A stretch of DNA of 64,000 bases from Ferruginibacter sp. (GCA_019638575.1 JAHBTN010000006.1:111319-175318); one strand, 5' to 3'; positions 45,393 to 55,174 are shown, numbered from the stretch's first letter. Numbers and translations: made by a program. Notes: generated from the letters alone by a model not told the origin.

Positions 45393-46118
45393 GTGCGAAA
45401 CCTATCTTTAATTTTTTGTTTTATTTTTTTACAGGTTACTGTAACCGCTCAAAAAAAATTTGTGGTAGATGCTGATGCAGTATTGCGTACCGTAAATGAA
45501 AAATATGATGCCATAAAAGTTTCAGGTGGTATTGATCTTTACCTGTCGCAGGCAGATGATATGGCAGTTGCTGTTAGCGCATCTGCCGAAGCTGTGAGGA
45601 ATAATATTAAAACATCTGTTGAAAACGGGTTGTTGCATATTTACTATGATGGCGATAAATTTTTGAATAATAAAAAAAGAAAACTAAGGGCTTATGTTTC
45701 TTTTACTGAAATAAAAAAAATAGAAGCAATAGGAGCCTGTGATGTATTTGTGGTTGACAGCCTTTTAGTAAACAACCTTACGCTGCATCTTAGCGGCGCC
45801 AGCGAGTTTAAAGGTATTGTAAAAGTTACCGGCCTTGATGTGATACTGAGCGGCGCTTCTGATGTTTATATAACTGGCACTGCAGGTAAGGTAAACATTG
45901 AAAGCTCCGGCGCCAGTGATGTGCATGGGTATGGCCTTGTAACAGATTATTGCAATACCAAGGCTTCGGGAGCATCCGATATTCAAATAACTGTTAATAA
46001 AGAAATAAATGCAAAGGCCAGTGGTGCCAGCAATATTTTATATAAAGGCGATGCCTTGCTGAGGCAAAGCGAAAGCAGCCATGCAAGTACCATTGAAAAA
46101 AGAAAAGGAAAGAAATAA
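45393..46118 (+). CDS. Secreted DUF2807 (GIN-domain) protein, copy 2
   Basis: 241 residues from a GTG start (MRNLSLIFCFIFLQVTVTAQ). Same layout as copy 1: YDAIKVSGGIDLYLSQADDMAVAVSASAE, KLRAYVSFTEIKKIEAIGACDVFV and recurrent SGAS turns (HLSGASEF, ILSGASDV, ESSGASDV, KASGASDI, KASGASNI). Thus turn residues changed from SSGA to SGAS between paralogues. It is convergent with the lipoprotein esterase. Confidence 0.92.
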   Translation: MRNLSLIFCFIFLQVTVTAQKKFVVDADAVLRTVNEKYDAIKVSGGIDLYLSQADDMAVAVSASAEAVRNNIKTSVENGLLHIYYDGDKFLNNKKRKLRAYVSFTEIKKIEAIGACDVFVVDSLLVNNLTLHLSGASEFKGIVKVTGLDVILSGASDVYITGTAGKVNIESSGASDVHGYGLVTDYCNTKASGASDIQITVNKEINAKASGASNILYKGDALLRQSESSHASTIEKRKGKK

Positions 46119-46140
46119 TTTGCTGATTCTGCAAACGGTA

Positions 46141-46998
46141 TTATTTGCCAAAAGCCCAAATTAAAAAATCGGGTAGTTGTTTGCTCCATGCACTGTAATC
46201 ATGCTTACCATTTGCATCTTCAATAAATTTGATATCGCCAGGCAGGCAAACATTTTTTGATTGTATCAAAGCAATTAAATCTTTAGTATCATCCACCACA
46301 TCAATGATACCGTCTTTATCCCGGTCGTTTTCTTCTTCCTTATCTCCGGCATACAACCAATATTTTAGTCCGGGTTTTTTACGGGAAGCTTTTAATTTGG
46401 TAAACATAATCCTGCTTTTTGCATCCGAATAACCGGGTGCTTTATCATCCATATCACGCCACCAGAAAGAGCCCGAAAAAACGCCCACTTTGTCTATCTT
46501 ATCTGCACGGTTCCAGGCAATGTCAAATGCCGATAAGCCACCCAGCGAACAACCGGCAATAGCAACCGATTTAAATTTGCGAACCGTAGCATTCTTTTTT
46601 GCAAAAGGGTATAATTCGTTATTGATAAAATCATCGTAGAAGCCGGCTTTGTCTCCCCGTTTTAAAAAATCGGGGTAACCGGCCACGCCATACTCTTTCA
46701 TCCTGTCGCCGGCATGTACGGCTACAATCACCAGTGGTTTTATTAATTTCTTACGGTATAAGCTGTCCACTGTTTCTTTTACCCTCCATTTACCAATGTC
46801 TTGCCCGTCGTTCAATATCAGTAAGTTTAAATCATTTTTATCGTCGGGCATGGGCGTAGTAATAACAGTTAATTTTACATGACGTTGCAAATGACGGCTG
46901 TAAATTTCATCATCCTGCTGTTTAATTTTTCTTTTACAGCAAACCGATGTAAGCAGCAACAGTAGTATGGTTAAAAGCGAAAAGGTTTTTTTAATCAT
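46141..46998 (-). CDS. Lipoprotein esterase, paralogue of the 4.0-kb esterase
   Basis: 285 residues from ATG 46998; the lipoprotein signal MIKKTFSLLTILLLLLTSVCCKRK excludes the longer frame to 47097, which also runs into tRNA-fMet. Nucleophile GCSLGGLSAFDIAW, LLILNDGQDIG and the C-terminal KHDYSAW match the paralogue at 4029-4856. The DxDxDG-like loop is stronger here: DRDKDGIIDVVDDT. Predicted outer- or inner-membrane-anchored hydrolase of unknown substrate. Confidence 0.87.
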   Translation of the reverse strand: MIKKTFSLLTILLLLLTSVCCKRKIKQQDDEIYSRHLQRHVKLTVITTPMPDDKNDLNLLILNDGQDIGKWRVKETVDSLYRKKLIKPLVIVAVHAGDRMKEYGVAGYPDFLKRGDKAGFYDDFINNELYPFAKKNATVRKFKSVAIAGCSLGGLSAFDIAWNRADKIDKVGVFSGSFWWRDMDDKAPGYSDAKSRIMFTKLKASRKKPGLKYWLYAGDKEEENDRDKDGIIDVVDDTKDLIALIQSKNVCLPGDIKFIEDANGKHDYSAWSKQLPDFLIWAFGK

Positions 46999-47062
46999 AC
47001 TCAAATCTACTGAAACAAAGTTTATTATTTGGCAGCAAAGGGGTAAAAGCTTAGTTTTGCAC

Positions 47063-47134
<72 letters not shown>

Positions 47135-47143
47135 CAGTGAAGA

Positions 47144-47169
47144 AAAGGCTCGGTTGAGCCTTTCTTTTA
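47144..47169 (+). terminator. Terminator of tRNA-fMet
   Basis: 8-bp perfect stem AAAGGCTC/GAGCCTTT (47144-47151, 47156-47163) with loop GGTT, followed by CTTTTAT. Confidence 0.85.
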
Positions 47170-47250
47170 TTTGAAAAGTTCTTTTACACGATGCTTTTAA
47201 AAAATTAAAAGTATCATTTTGCAAACTTTTTAGGTCAATAATATAGATTT

Positions 47251-47308
47251 GGAATTGTGGCTCATATCCGCCAGCAGGCGGACACTGGTTCGATTCCAGT
47301 CTTTGTAA
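47251..47308 (+). pseudogene. tRNA-fMet relic carrying a palindrome
   Basis: GGCTCATA (47259-47266) equals the anticodon region of the neighbouring tRNA-fMet. Where the functional gene has ACCCGAAGGT the relic has a perfect palindrome, TCCGCC-AGCA-GGCGGA (47267-47282). Then CACTGGTTCGATTCCAGTCTTTGTAA follows, almost identical to the T-arm and 3' acceptor strand. The 5' half is not recognisable, so it cannot fold as a tRNA. Confidence 0.75.
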
Positions 47309-47563
47309 AATAATATCGGCCTCAAATATTTATTGTCATTCAACTGCGAAGTCGCAAAGCCGCAAAGAGTTTAATCATAAAATCTTTGCGCCTTAATAAC
47401 TTTGCATCTTTGCGTGAAAATTGCAACTTAATAATTTTTGAGACAACCGCTTAGTATTAAAAAATTTTTATTCTTAGCTGCAACTGCAGCTAATGAATTT
47501 GATTATCTCCTCCATCTTTTAGCATGTTTGTGATAATCAATTTTTATAAAATAATCACAAATA
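47309..47563. repeat. AT-rich spacer with CGCAAAG-type repeats
   Basis: Contains GTCGCAAAGCCGCAAAGAG near 47349 and, in opposite orientation, CTTTGCGCC and CATCTTTGCGTG up to about 47417. The same kind of TTTGCG/CGCAAAG elements appears at 55385-55440. No gene is seen before era. Confidence 0.55.
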
Positions 47564-48430
47564 ATGAAATCAGGTTTTGTAAATATATTTGGTAAACCCA
47601 ACGCAGGCAAAAGCACTTTGCTGAATGCCCTCATTGGCGAAAAGATGGCTATTGTATCGCACAAAGTGCAAACAACAAGGCACCGTATCAAAGCCATCCT
47701 CACTGAAAAAGATTACCAAATTATTTTTTCCGATACGCCGGGCATCATCGAACCAAAATATAAACTGCACGAAAAAATGATGCAGGCCGTAAAAAGCAGC
47801 CTTGAAGATGCCGATGTGGCATTGCTGATTACTGATGTGCGTGAAAATGCAGAAGAAAGCCATCTCGTATTTTCTTCTTTACAACTTAAAGTGCCTGCCA
47901 TTGTTGTTTTAAACAAAGCCGATACGGTTAATGCAGAACAATTAAAATCTGCCGCTGTATTTTTTGCCGCACAGCCTTACTGCAAAAAAACAGTTGCTAT
48001 ATCGGCGCTTAAAAAAACAGGTATTGGTGATTTGCTGAAAGCCATACTTGATTACCTGCCACAGGGAGAGCCATTTTATGCTACCGATGAATTGAGCGAC
48101 TTGCCTACAAAATTTTTTGTTGGCGAAATCATCAGGGAAAAAATATTTTTATTGTACGGCGATGAAATACCTTACCACTCAACCGTGTTGGTACAGGAGT
48201 TTAAAGAAAAAACTACGCTTACTAAAATACGTGCAGAAATTATTGTGCAGCGTGAAACGCAGAAAGGTATTATACTTGGCAGCGGCGGAGCTATGATAAA
48301 AAAAATTGGCACCGATGCCAGGAAAGAAATAGAAGCTTTTTTAGGAAGAAAAGTATTTTTGGAATTATTTGTAAAAGTAAGGCCAAAGTGGCGAGATAAT
48401 GAAATGCAGTTGAAGGAGTATGGGTATTAG
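47564..48430 (+). CDS. era: GTPase Era
   Basis: 288 residues. G1 NIFGKPNAGKSTLLNAL, the switch region TTRHRIKAI, G3 FSDTPGI, G4 VLNKAD and G5 ISALKKTG are present, followed by a C-terminal KH domain (TLTKIRAEIIVQRETQKGIILGSGGAMIKKIGTDARKEIEAFLGRKVFLELFVKVRPKWR). Era binds 16S rRNA and aids 30S ribosome assembly. It is separated from der by heptad-repeat DNA. Confidence 0.97.
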   Translation: MKSGFVNIFGKPNAGKSTLLNALIGEKMAIVSHKVQTTRHRIKAILTEKDYQIIFSDTPGIIEPKYKLHEKMMQAVKSSLEDADVALLITDVRENAEESHLVFSSLQLKVPAIVVLNKADTVNAEQLKSAAVFFAAQPYCKKTVAISALKKTGIGDLLKAILDYLPQGEPFYATDELSDLPTKFFVGEIIREKIFLLYGDEIPYHSTVLVQEFKEKTTLTKIRAEIIVQRETQKGIILGSGGAMIKKIGTDARKEIEAFLGRKVFLELFVKVRPKWRDNEMQLKEYGY

Positions 48431-48431
48431 A

Positions 48432-48598
48432 ATGTTGAATTTTGAATGATGAATACTAACTACTAAATTCCAACTACTAACTACTAACTATTAAATACTA
48501 ACTACTAACTACTAAATACTAACTACTAAATTCTAAATTCTAAATTCTAAATTCTAAATACTAAATACTAACTACTAACTACTAAATACTAAATACTG
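48432..48598. repeat. 7-bp-period array A between era and der
   Basis: About 24 consecutive heptamers stay in register: ATGTTGA, ATTTTGA, ATGATGA, then a long run of units of type ACTACTA, AATACTA and AATTCTA, ending AATACTG at 48592-48598. From 48452 on, 21 units occupy exactly 147 bp with no indel. Confidence 0.9.
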
Positions 48599-48600
48599 GA

Positions 48601-48691
48601 TGATGAATTTTGAATGGTAAATAGTAAATGGTAAATTTTGACTTTTGATTTTTGAATGGTAAATAGTAAATAATAAATTTTGACTTTAAAT
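48601..48691. repeat. 7-bp-period array B before der
   Basis: Thirteen heptamers in register, such as TGATGAA, TTTTGAA, TGGTAAA, TAGTAAA, TTTTGAC and TAATAAA. A 2-bp phase break separates it from array A. It ends about 24 bp before the der start. Confidence 0.85.
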
Positions 48692-48714
48692 ATTGATTTT
48701 TCAACAATAACAAG

Positions 48715-50031
48715 ATGAGTTTTACTTTAGCAATAACAGGCAGGCCCAATGTAGGCAAAAGCACATTTTTTAATCGTTTGCTTGAACAGAGGAAAGCCAT
48801 TGTGGATGATATCAGTGGCGTTACCCGGGACAGGCAGTATGGCGTAGCCGAATGGGCCGGAAAAACTTTCAACGTTATTGATACCGGCGGATTTGTAAGC
48901 GGCAGCGACGATGTTTTTGAAAGAGAGATTCGTAAACAGGTGATGATTGCCATTGAAGAAGCCAATGCCATCATTTTTATGGTTGATGCATCAACCGGCA
49001 TTACCGAACTGGATAATGCTATGACCGACCTGTTGCGCCGCAGCACCAAACCTGTTTTTTTGGTGGTGAACAAAGTTGATAACCACGACAGGCTGATGGA
49101 AGCAAGCGAATTTTATGCTCTTGGTTTTGATGAAATATTTTTTATCTCATCTGTTAGCGGTAGCGGCACCGGCGAAGTATTAGATGCGGTTACTGCCTTG
49201 ATATCCGAAAATGATTCCAATAAAGTATTAACAGAAAATGCGTTGCCAAAATTTGCCATTATTGGCCAGCCCAATGTGGGCAAATCTTCTTTATTAAATG
49301 CGCTGATAGGGCAGGAGCGTACTATTGTAAGCGATATTGCAGGCACTACAAGAGACACTATACACACACATTACAACCTTTACAATAAAGAATTTATGCT
49401 GATTGATACAGCCGGTATCAGGCGTAAAACCAAGGTGCACGAAGACCTTGAATTTTATTCGGTAATACGTGCCATAAAAGCGGTTGACGAAGCCGATGTT
49501 TGTTTATTAATGCTGGACGCCGGCAAAGGAATTACGGCGCAGGACCTTTCTATTTTTGCGCTGGCTGCAAAAAAAGGAAAAGGCATTGTGGTACTGGTAA
49601 ATAAATGGGACCTGGTGCAGGATAAAAAAACCAATACCATAAAAGATTATGAAAAAGAACTGAAAAACCGTTTGGCGCCTTTTACCGATGTGCCCATCAT
49701 TTTTATATCGGTTACAGAAAAGCAACGCATTTTTAAAAGTATAGAAAAAGCACTTGAAGTGTATGAAAGCCGGCAACGGAAAATTCCAACATCGCAGCTA
49801 AACGAAGTGATGCTAAAAGCAGTGGAAGCCTACCGGCCGCCGGTGGTGAGGGGCAACCCTTTAAAAATAAAATATATCACGCAGTTGCCAACGCATACGC
49901 CAAGCTTTGCATTTTTCTGTAACTATCCAGATGATGTGAAAACATCTTATAAAAATTACCTCGAGAACAAATTGAGGGAGCATTTTAATTTTAGCGGAGT
50001 GCCGGTAAGACTGTTTTTCAGAAAGAAATAA
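48715..50031 (+). CDS. der: Ribosome-associated GTPase Der (EngA)
   Basis: 438 residues with two tandem G domains: domain 1 GRPNVGKSTFFNRLL...DDISGVTRDRQYG...DTGGF...NKVD; domain 2 (from about residue 178) GQPNVGKSSLLNALIGQERTIVSDIAGTTRDTIH...DTAGIRRKTKV...VNKWDLV. A C-terminal KH-like domain ends HFNFSGVPVRLFFRKK. It acts in 50S subunit maturation. Confidence 0.97.
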   Translation: MSFTLAITGRPNVGKSTFFNRLLEQRKAIVDDISGVTRDRQYGVAEWAGKTFNVIDTGGFVSGSDDVFEREIRKQVMIAIEEANAIIFMVDASTGITELDNAMTDLLRRSTKPVFLVVNKVDNHDRLMEASEFYALGFDEIFFISSVSGSGTGEVLDAVTALISENDSNKVLTENALPKFAIIGQPNVGKSSLLNALIGQERTIVSDIAGTTRDTIHTHYNLYNKEFMLIDTAGIRRKTKVHEDLEFYSVIRAIKAVDEADVCLLMLDAGKGITAQDLSIFALAAKKGKGIVVLVNKWDLVQDKKTNTIKDYEKELKNRLAPFTDVPIIFISVTEKQRIFKSIEKALEVYESRQRKIPTSQLNEVMLKAVEAYRPPVVRGNPLKIKYITQLPTHTPSFAFFCNYPDDVKTSYKNYLENKLREHFNFSGVPVRLFFRKK

Positions 50032-50050
50032 AAACTGTCAATTAAAAACC

Positions 50051-50479
50051 TTATTCCATTTGTTTAACCAGGGGTCTTAGTAACTCAATTTCTTTTTGCA
50101 GGTTTGTTATCAGTTGTTGCTGGCTGGCAATTAATTTTTTCTGGCTTTCTGTTTCCTGGTCTTTAAGCCTCAATAATTTTTTCATACTGCTAAACAATTC
50201 TTTGTTGTTATCGGGTGCAGGTGTAGCCTTACCCGGATCTGCCACTACCCAATCCAAGTCGGTATAAGAAAAAGGGTCGCTGAGGCTGATATTGAAACTG
50301 TTTTCAAATTTTTTAAAAAATGCTTCGGTAAAAGGTTTGTTGCCATGCAGCATTTGCGATAAATACGAAGTAGATATTTTTAATTCCCTGGCTACATCGG
50401 TGTTATTGCGTATAATCTCTTTTCGTTTTAAGAATAAAATAGCTTTTTTTAATTCCTTTAATTGGTTGTTGTTTTCCAT
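50051..50479 (-). CDS. HTH (XRE-like) protein with C-terminal coiled coil
   Basis: 142 residues. Residues 22-60 hold a helix-turn-helix (NNTDVARELKISTSYLSQMLHGNKPFTEAFFKKFENSF). From about residue 98 a leucine/glutamine-rich coiled coil (MKKLLRLKDQETESQKKLIASQQQLITNLQKEIELLRPLVKQ) likely mediates dimerisation. Target genes unknown; it is convergent with der. Confidence 0.85.
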   Translation of the reverse strand: MENNNQLKELKKAILFLKRKEIIRNNTDVARELKISTSYLSQMLHGNKPFTEAFFKKFENSFNISLSDPFSYTDLDWVVADPGKATPAPDNNKELFSSMKKLLRLKDQETESQKKLIASQQQLITNLQKEIELLRPLVKQME

Positions 50480-50753
50480 AAATAGTTGCCGCTATGAGTT
50501 AATGTGGTAAAAACGGTATTTGACTTGTGTTAGTATAATTAGAGTTTATGAAACCGGTAGTTTGTAACATTGGTAACCTAAGATGAAATGTTTGCTTTTA
50601 AAAGCAATTTAGTTAATTTTTAATAAAACATTTTTTATACGATGGTTATAAATATAATGCTATTTTATGCGTTATACTGAAAATTAGGTTAGATTTACGG
50701 TTTTATATTTTAGATTAAACTAATTGTTTTATTATTCAATATCAAAGAAAATC

Positions 50754-53700
50754 ATGAAATTAAAAATTACCTACCCTTCAACTGTACTATTTATTTTATT
50801 AATTATCATTCAAACGGTTGGGTGCAACCAGAAATTTGAGAATGAGCCCGGCGAAGATGAGGAATATGATGAACCTGCTAAAGCGGCCATGTTTCAAAAA
50901 TTAAGAACGCATGATCCATTAACCGGCGAAGTGCCACAGGATAAAATGTGGCAGGCTATTTTACAAACAGAAGAAATTAAAAACCGGTTAAGGAGCAATT
51001 CTAATTTTATATCAGCCCTCACCTGGCAGGAACGTGGTTCTAATTCAGATGCTATAGGGCCATCTAACGGAAATTCTCGTGCCAATAATGCTGTTACATC
51101 AGGCCGTATTGATGCCATACTGGTTGATGCCGGCGATGCAACCGGTAAAACAGTTTGGGTTGGAGGCCGTGGCGGTGGATTATGGAAAACAACTGATATC
51201 ACTGCATCGCCTGCCACCTGGATACTGGTTAACGATTTCCTAAGCAACCTCTCTATAAGTGGAATAACTCAAGACCCTACCAATCCCGATATCATGTACT
51301 TATGTACCGGTGAATCTTATGGCGAAGCCAACGATTTAAGGGGTAATGGTGTATTTAAAAGTACCGATCATGGTGTTACCTGGACCCAATTGGCAAGTAC
51401 CAATAACAGTAGTTTTTATTATTGCCCCCGTATTTTATGCGATTACCAGGGTAATATTTACGTGGGCACCAGGACCGGTTTATACCGAAGTACCAAGGCT
51501 AGCGGAGGTGCTGCCTGGACAAATATCACACCTTCGGGTGCTACTTCACCAAGGGTTTGCGACCTTGATATTTCTTCCACATCATCGGCAGGAAGGCTGC
51601 ACGTGGTTTTTGGGGTTTTCTCTACCCGTACATATTTTTTTACCGATATCCCTTCAACTGTTGCAGCGGGTACCTGGACAAGTCCAACAAGTGGTTTCCC
51701 TACCGGCAGCCAGCGTGCAGAGATTGGTGTAAGTGGCAATACGTTATATTGTATTCCATGTACTGCAGCATACCAGGTTACTGCCGTTTATAAATCTACC
51801 GATGGAGGCGCTACCTGGGCTACAACTACTGGTACACCACCCACAACTGCATCAGGCGGCCCTTTTGCAAACGGACAGGGATGGTACGATTTAACGGTTG
51901 CCATCAACCCGGCTAATAGTAATGAATGTATTATTGGCGGTATTGATAATGCTAAAACTACCAATGGTGGCACCACCTGGACCCGGATTTCAGATTGGGT
52001 TGGCACTACGGGCCAGTATGTACATGCCGACCAGCATGCCAGCATTTGGTACGATAACGGGAATAAATTATTGTTTGGTTGCGATGGAGGTATCTTTTAT
52101 TCTTCCAATGGCGGCACTACTATACGTGACAGGAATGTGGGGCTTAGGCTTAAACAATTTTATTCGGTGGCTGTACATCCATCAACTACCGATTATTTTT
52201 TAGCAGGTGCACAGGATAATGGTACACACCAGTTTACTAATCCGGGCCTTAGCAGCAGTATTGAAGTTTTTGGGGGCGATGGCGCTAATGTTGCTATTGA
52301 CCAGGATCAGCCACAATATCAAACCGGTGCTTATGTATATTCAAACTACCGGCGCAGTTCTAATAGCGGCGCCACCTGGAGCTTTGGCTCCAGCAATAAT
52401 AACGGGCAATTCATTAATCCTTACGATTACGATAACCTGGGCAATAAAGTATATGCCTGCTACACTGCCGGTAATTATTTAAGATGGGATAACCCTCAAT
52501 CGGGATTTACTTATACAACAGTACCAATTTCGGCATTTGGTGGGCAAATGATAGGCGCTGTTTGTGTATCGCCTTATACTGCCAACAGGGTTTATTTTGG
52601 TATGGCATCGGGTGGTAAAATTATAAGGGTAGATGGCGCTAATGGCGCTTCTCCTACTGCTACAGATATAACCGGATCGGGAATGCCTACGGGTACACAA
52701 TATATGAACTGCATTAATACAGGCAGCAGCGATCAAATACTGGTAGCCTGTTATTCAAACTATAGTACCAATAATATTTGGGTAAGTTCTAACGGCGGTA
52801 CAAGCTGGACGAATATTGATGGTAACCTTCCGGATATACCGGTGTACTGGGCATTGTATAACCCTAACGACAACAGTAAAATGATTATAGCCACCGAAAC
52901 AGGCGTTTGGGAAACAGATGCCATTAACGGAGCTTCTACAATTTGGACACCAAGCACCAGCTTTCCTACTGCAAGGGCAACCATGCTTAAATACCGCAGC
53001 AGCGACGGGCTAATTGCCGCCTCATCTTATGGTCGTGGTTTGTGGACGGCTATTTTATCTGTAGCAACTACACCCGATATTCAATTTGAAAATCCTTCAG
53101 GTAGTTCAACCGAAGCTACGGCTGCTACAAGCGGCTGCCGTGGATATACCGACTACACTGCCAATATGCGTATCCTTAATGCGCCCACAGGTAATGCCAT
53201 AGTAACTTTAAATGTTGCGGCCGGTGGTACGGCAAGGCAGGGAGTTGATTACGATATTACTACCAATGGAAATTTTGCTTCGCCAAGTATGGTATTAAAT
53301 TTCCCCAATGGTTCAACCGCCTTGCAGCCTTTTACTATTCGTGTGTATGATGATGCAGCAGTTGAAAGCCCCGAAAGCTTTACGCTTAATTATACCATTT
53401 CGGGCAGTTCAAATGCACAACCGGGTTCATCTAACCAAACATTTACTTACACTATTAATGATAATGATGCTGCACCACTGGCTGCATCAACAGGCACCAG
53501 CAGTAGTATTGGAAGCCTTAATTATATTACCAACGGTGGGCTCAGTTGTTTTTACAGTTCAAAAAACAGGCATAAAATACAGTACCTGGTTACCAAAGAC
53601 GAGTTAAATACAGCCGGCATTACCAGTGCCGGTAACCTTACCAGCCTAACCTTTAGGGTATATACAAAAAACAGTACAAAAGCTTTTACTGGTTTCACCG

Positions 53701-55115
53701 TGTCGATGGCAAATACCAACACCACTTCGTTCAGTAATTTTATCTACCCGGCATTTACGCAGGTGTACTCAGGAAATTATACAACACAATTAGGTAACAA
53801 CACAATTAATTTCAGCACCAATTTTGCCTGGGATGGTACAAGCAATGTAGTGATAAACCTTTGCTATCAAAATGCAACAGCCGATGCACTGGATGATATA
53901 TTGGAATGTGACCTGCCTGCATTAACTGCTAATTATGCCGTATATGCAAATTATACTTCCGGCAGTACTTCCGGTTGTAGTTTACCGGCTGCATATACTT
54001 CAACTTACAGGCCCAATATGGTTTTTGGTTATAGCCTGCCCGGCACCCCGGTATCTACTGCATTAAACAGTTCTAAAACTGCTTACCTGGGCCCTTATGA
54101 CGATGTATATTTTTACGACGGGTCGGGAAATATTATGGCACGCATTAAAAACCTGGGCGCTTTTGACTACGGCTGTACACAGGTTATTATTGACAGGGCC
54201 GGCAGCAGTGCTGTACCTTTCTGGAATAATAATGTAAATAATTATTTCCTGTCAAAATCATTTAAAGTAATTCCAACTAATAATACCAGCAGCGGCGATT
54301 ATCAAATTACTTTGTATTATACCAATACTGAAGTAACCAACTGGCAAAGCGCTACGGGCAACAGCTGGGCTAATGCACAGGTTGGTAAAGTATCCAACGG
54401 GTATTATATACCCGATGTAACGCCTGCTGCACCGCATGTGGCCGATGTAATTATAACCAATGGTACCGACGGAACTTTAGGTACCAATTATACCATCACC
54501 GGTAATTTTGCATCAACCGGTTTCTCAGGTTTTGGTGTTGGTATTTCGGGTCAGCCATTGCCAATAGATATCAGTTATTTTAACGGAAACAAACAAGGCC
54601 TTGCCCATATCCTTAACTGGAAAGTGAATTGCAATGCATCGCCACGGGCCACCATGGTTTTGCAGCGCAGTAAAGATGCCGCCAACTTTAGCCAGTTATA
54701 TGCAATCACAGCCGATGCTGCCCGCTGCAACCAGCCATTTACTTATACGGATGCCACCCCGTTGGTGGGTATGAACTACTACCGTCTTAAGATTACAGAT
54801 GTAGATGGTAAAGTTAAATACAGCGCTGTTGTGCCTTTGATGAATACCATTAAAGGATACGAAATACTAACGGTATCGCCTAACCCCGTAAAGGGTAATA
54901 CCATTAACCTGCGTATTGCCAGCTCGCAGGCAATTAACTTACAACTGGCCATTAGCGATGCCGGCGGCAGGGTACTTCAAAAACAAAATATAAACCTGGC
55001 AGCCGGCTACAACAGTACTACCATTAACATTGGTAAACTGGCTGCCGGTACATATTATATTTATGGTTTTGTAAATGGCAATAAATCTAAACCTATTGCA
55101 TTTGTAAAACAGTGA
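50754..55115 (+). CDS. Giant secreted BNR/sortilin-like repeat lipoprotein with Calx-beta and T9SS domain
   Basis: 1453 residues from ATG 50754, with a lipoprotein-like signal (IIIQTVGCNQKF). A pro-like acidic stretch is followed by a beta-propeller of BNR/VPS10 type to about residue 780 (VFKSTDHGVTWTQL, LYRSTKASGGAAWTNI, VYKSTDGGATWATT, KTTNGGTTWTRIS, WVSSNGGTSWTNI). Next come a Calx-beta-like domain (RQGVDYDITTNGNFASPSMVLNFPNGS...VESPESFTLNYTI) and a T9SS type-A sorting domain at the C-terminus (VSPNPVKGN...LAAGTYYIYGFVNGNKSKPIAFVKQ). The propeller resembles those of sialidases and GH74, but no catalytic set is evident. Surface-exposed or secreted. Confidence 0.88.
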   Translation: MKLKITYPSTVLFILLIIIQTVGCNQKFENEPGEDEEYDEPAKAAMFQKLRTHDPLTGEVPQDKMWQAILQTEEIKNRLRSNSNFISALTWQERGSNSDAIGPSNGNSRANNAVTSGRIDAILVDAGDATGKTVWVGGRGGGLWKTTDITASPATWILVNDFLSNLSISGITQDPTNPDIMYLCTGESYGEANDLRGNGVFKSTDHGVTWTQLASTNNSSFYYCPRILCDYQGNIYVGTRTGLYRSTKASGGAAWTNITPSGATSPRVCDLDISSTSSAGRLHVVFGVFSTRTYFFTDIPSTVAAGTWTSPTSGFPTGSQRAEIGVSGNTLYCIPCTAAYQVTAVYKSTDGGATWATTTGTPPTTASGGPFANGQGWYDLTVAINPANSNECIIGGIDNAKTTNGGTTWTRISDWVGTTGQYVHADQHASIWYDNGNKLLFGCDGGIFYSSNGGTTIRDRNVGLRLKQFYSVAVHPSTTDYFLAGAQDNGTHQFTNPGLSSSIEVFGGDGANVAIDQDQPQYQTGAYVYSNYRRSSNSGATWSFGSSNNNGQFINPYDYDNLGNKVYACYTAGNYLRWDNPQSGFTYTTVPISAFGGQMIGAVCVSPYTANRVYFGMASGGKIIRVDGANGASPTATDITGSGMPTGTQYMNCINTGSSDQILVACYSNYSTNNIWVSSNGGTSWTNIDGNLPDIPVYWALYNPNDNSKMIIATETGVWETDAINGASTIWTPSTSFPTARATMLKYRSSDGLIAASSYGRGLWTAILSVATTPDIQFENPSGSSTEATAATSGCRGYTDYTANMRILNAPTGNAIVTLNVAAGGTARQGVDYDITTNGNFASPSMVLNFPNGSTALQPFTIRVYDDAAVESPESFTLNYTISGSSNAQPGSSNQTFTYTINDNDAAPLAASTGTSSSIGSLNYITNGGLSCFYSSKNRHKIQYLVTKDELNTAGITSAGNLTSLTFRVYTKNSTKAFTGFTVSMANTNTTSFSNFIYPAFTQVYSGNYTTQLGNNTINFSTNFAWDGTSNVVINLCYQNATADALDDILECDLPALTANYAVYANYTSGSTSGCSLPAAYTSTYRPNMVFGYSLPGTPVSTALNSSKTAYLGPYDDVYFYDGSGNIMARIKNLGAFDYGCTQVIIDRAGSSAVPFWNNNVNNYFLSKSFKVIPTNNTSSGDYQITLYYTNTEVTNWQSATGNSWANAQVGKVSNGYYIPDVTPAAPHVADVIITNGTDGTLGTNYTITGNFASTGFSGFGVGISGQPLPIDISYFNGNKQGLAHILNWKVNCNASPRATMVLQRSKDAANFSQLYAITADAARCNQPFTYTDATPLVGMNYYRLKITDVDGKVKYSAVVPLMNTIKGYEILTVSPNPVKGNTINLRIASSQAINLQLAISDAGGRVLQKQNINLAAGYNSTTINIGKLAAGTYYIYGFVNGNKSKPIAFVKQ

Positions 55116-55148
55116 TGAAATAGAATAACAGTTTTTAAAAAATAAAAT

Positions 55149-55174
55149 AGCCCTGCAATTGCGGGGCTGTTTAT
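55149..55174 (+). terminator. Terminator of the BNR protein gene
   Basis: Stem AGCCCTGC/GCGGGGCT (one T-G pair) with loop AATT at 55149-55168, flanked by AAATA on the left and TGTTTATT on the right. Confidence 0.8.

Noticed and set aside
48432-48691. CRISPR-like array
   Set aside because: Units are 7 bp without spacers; it is a short-period array.
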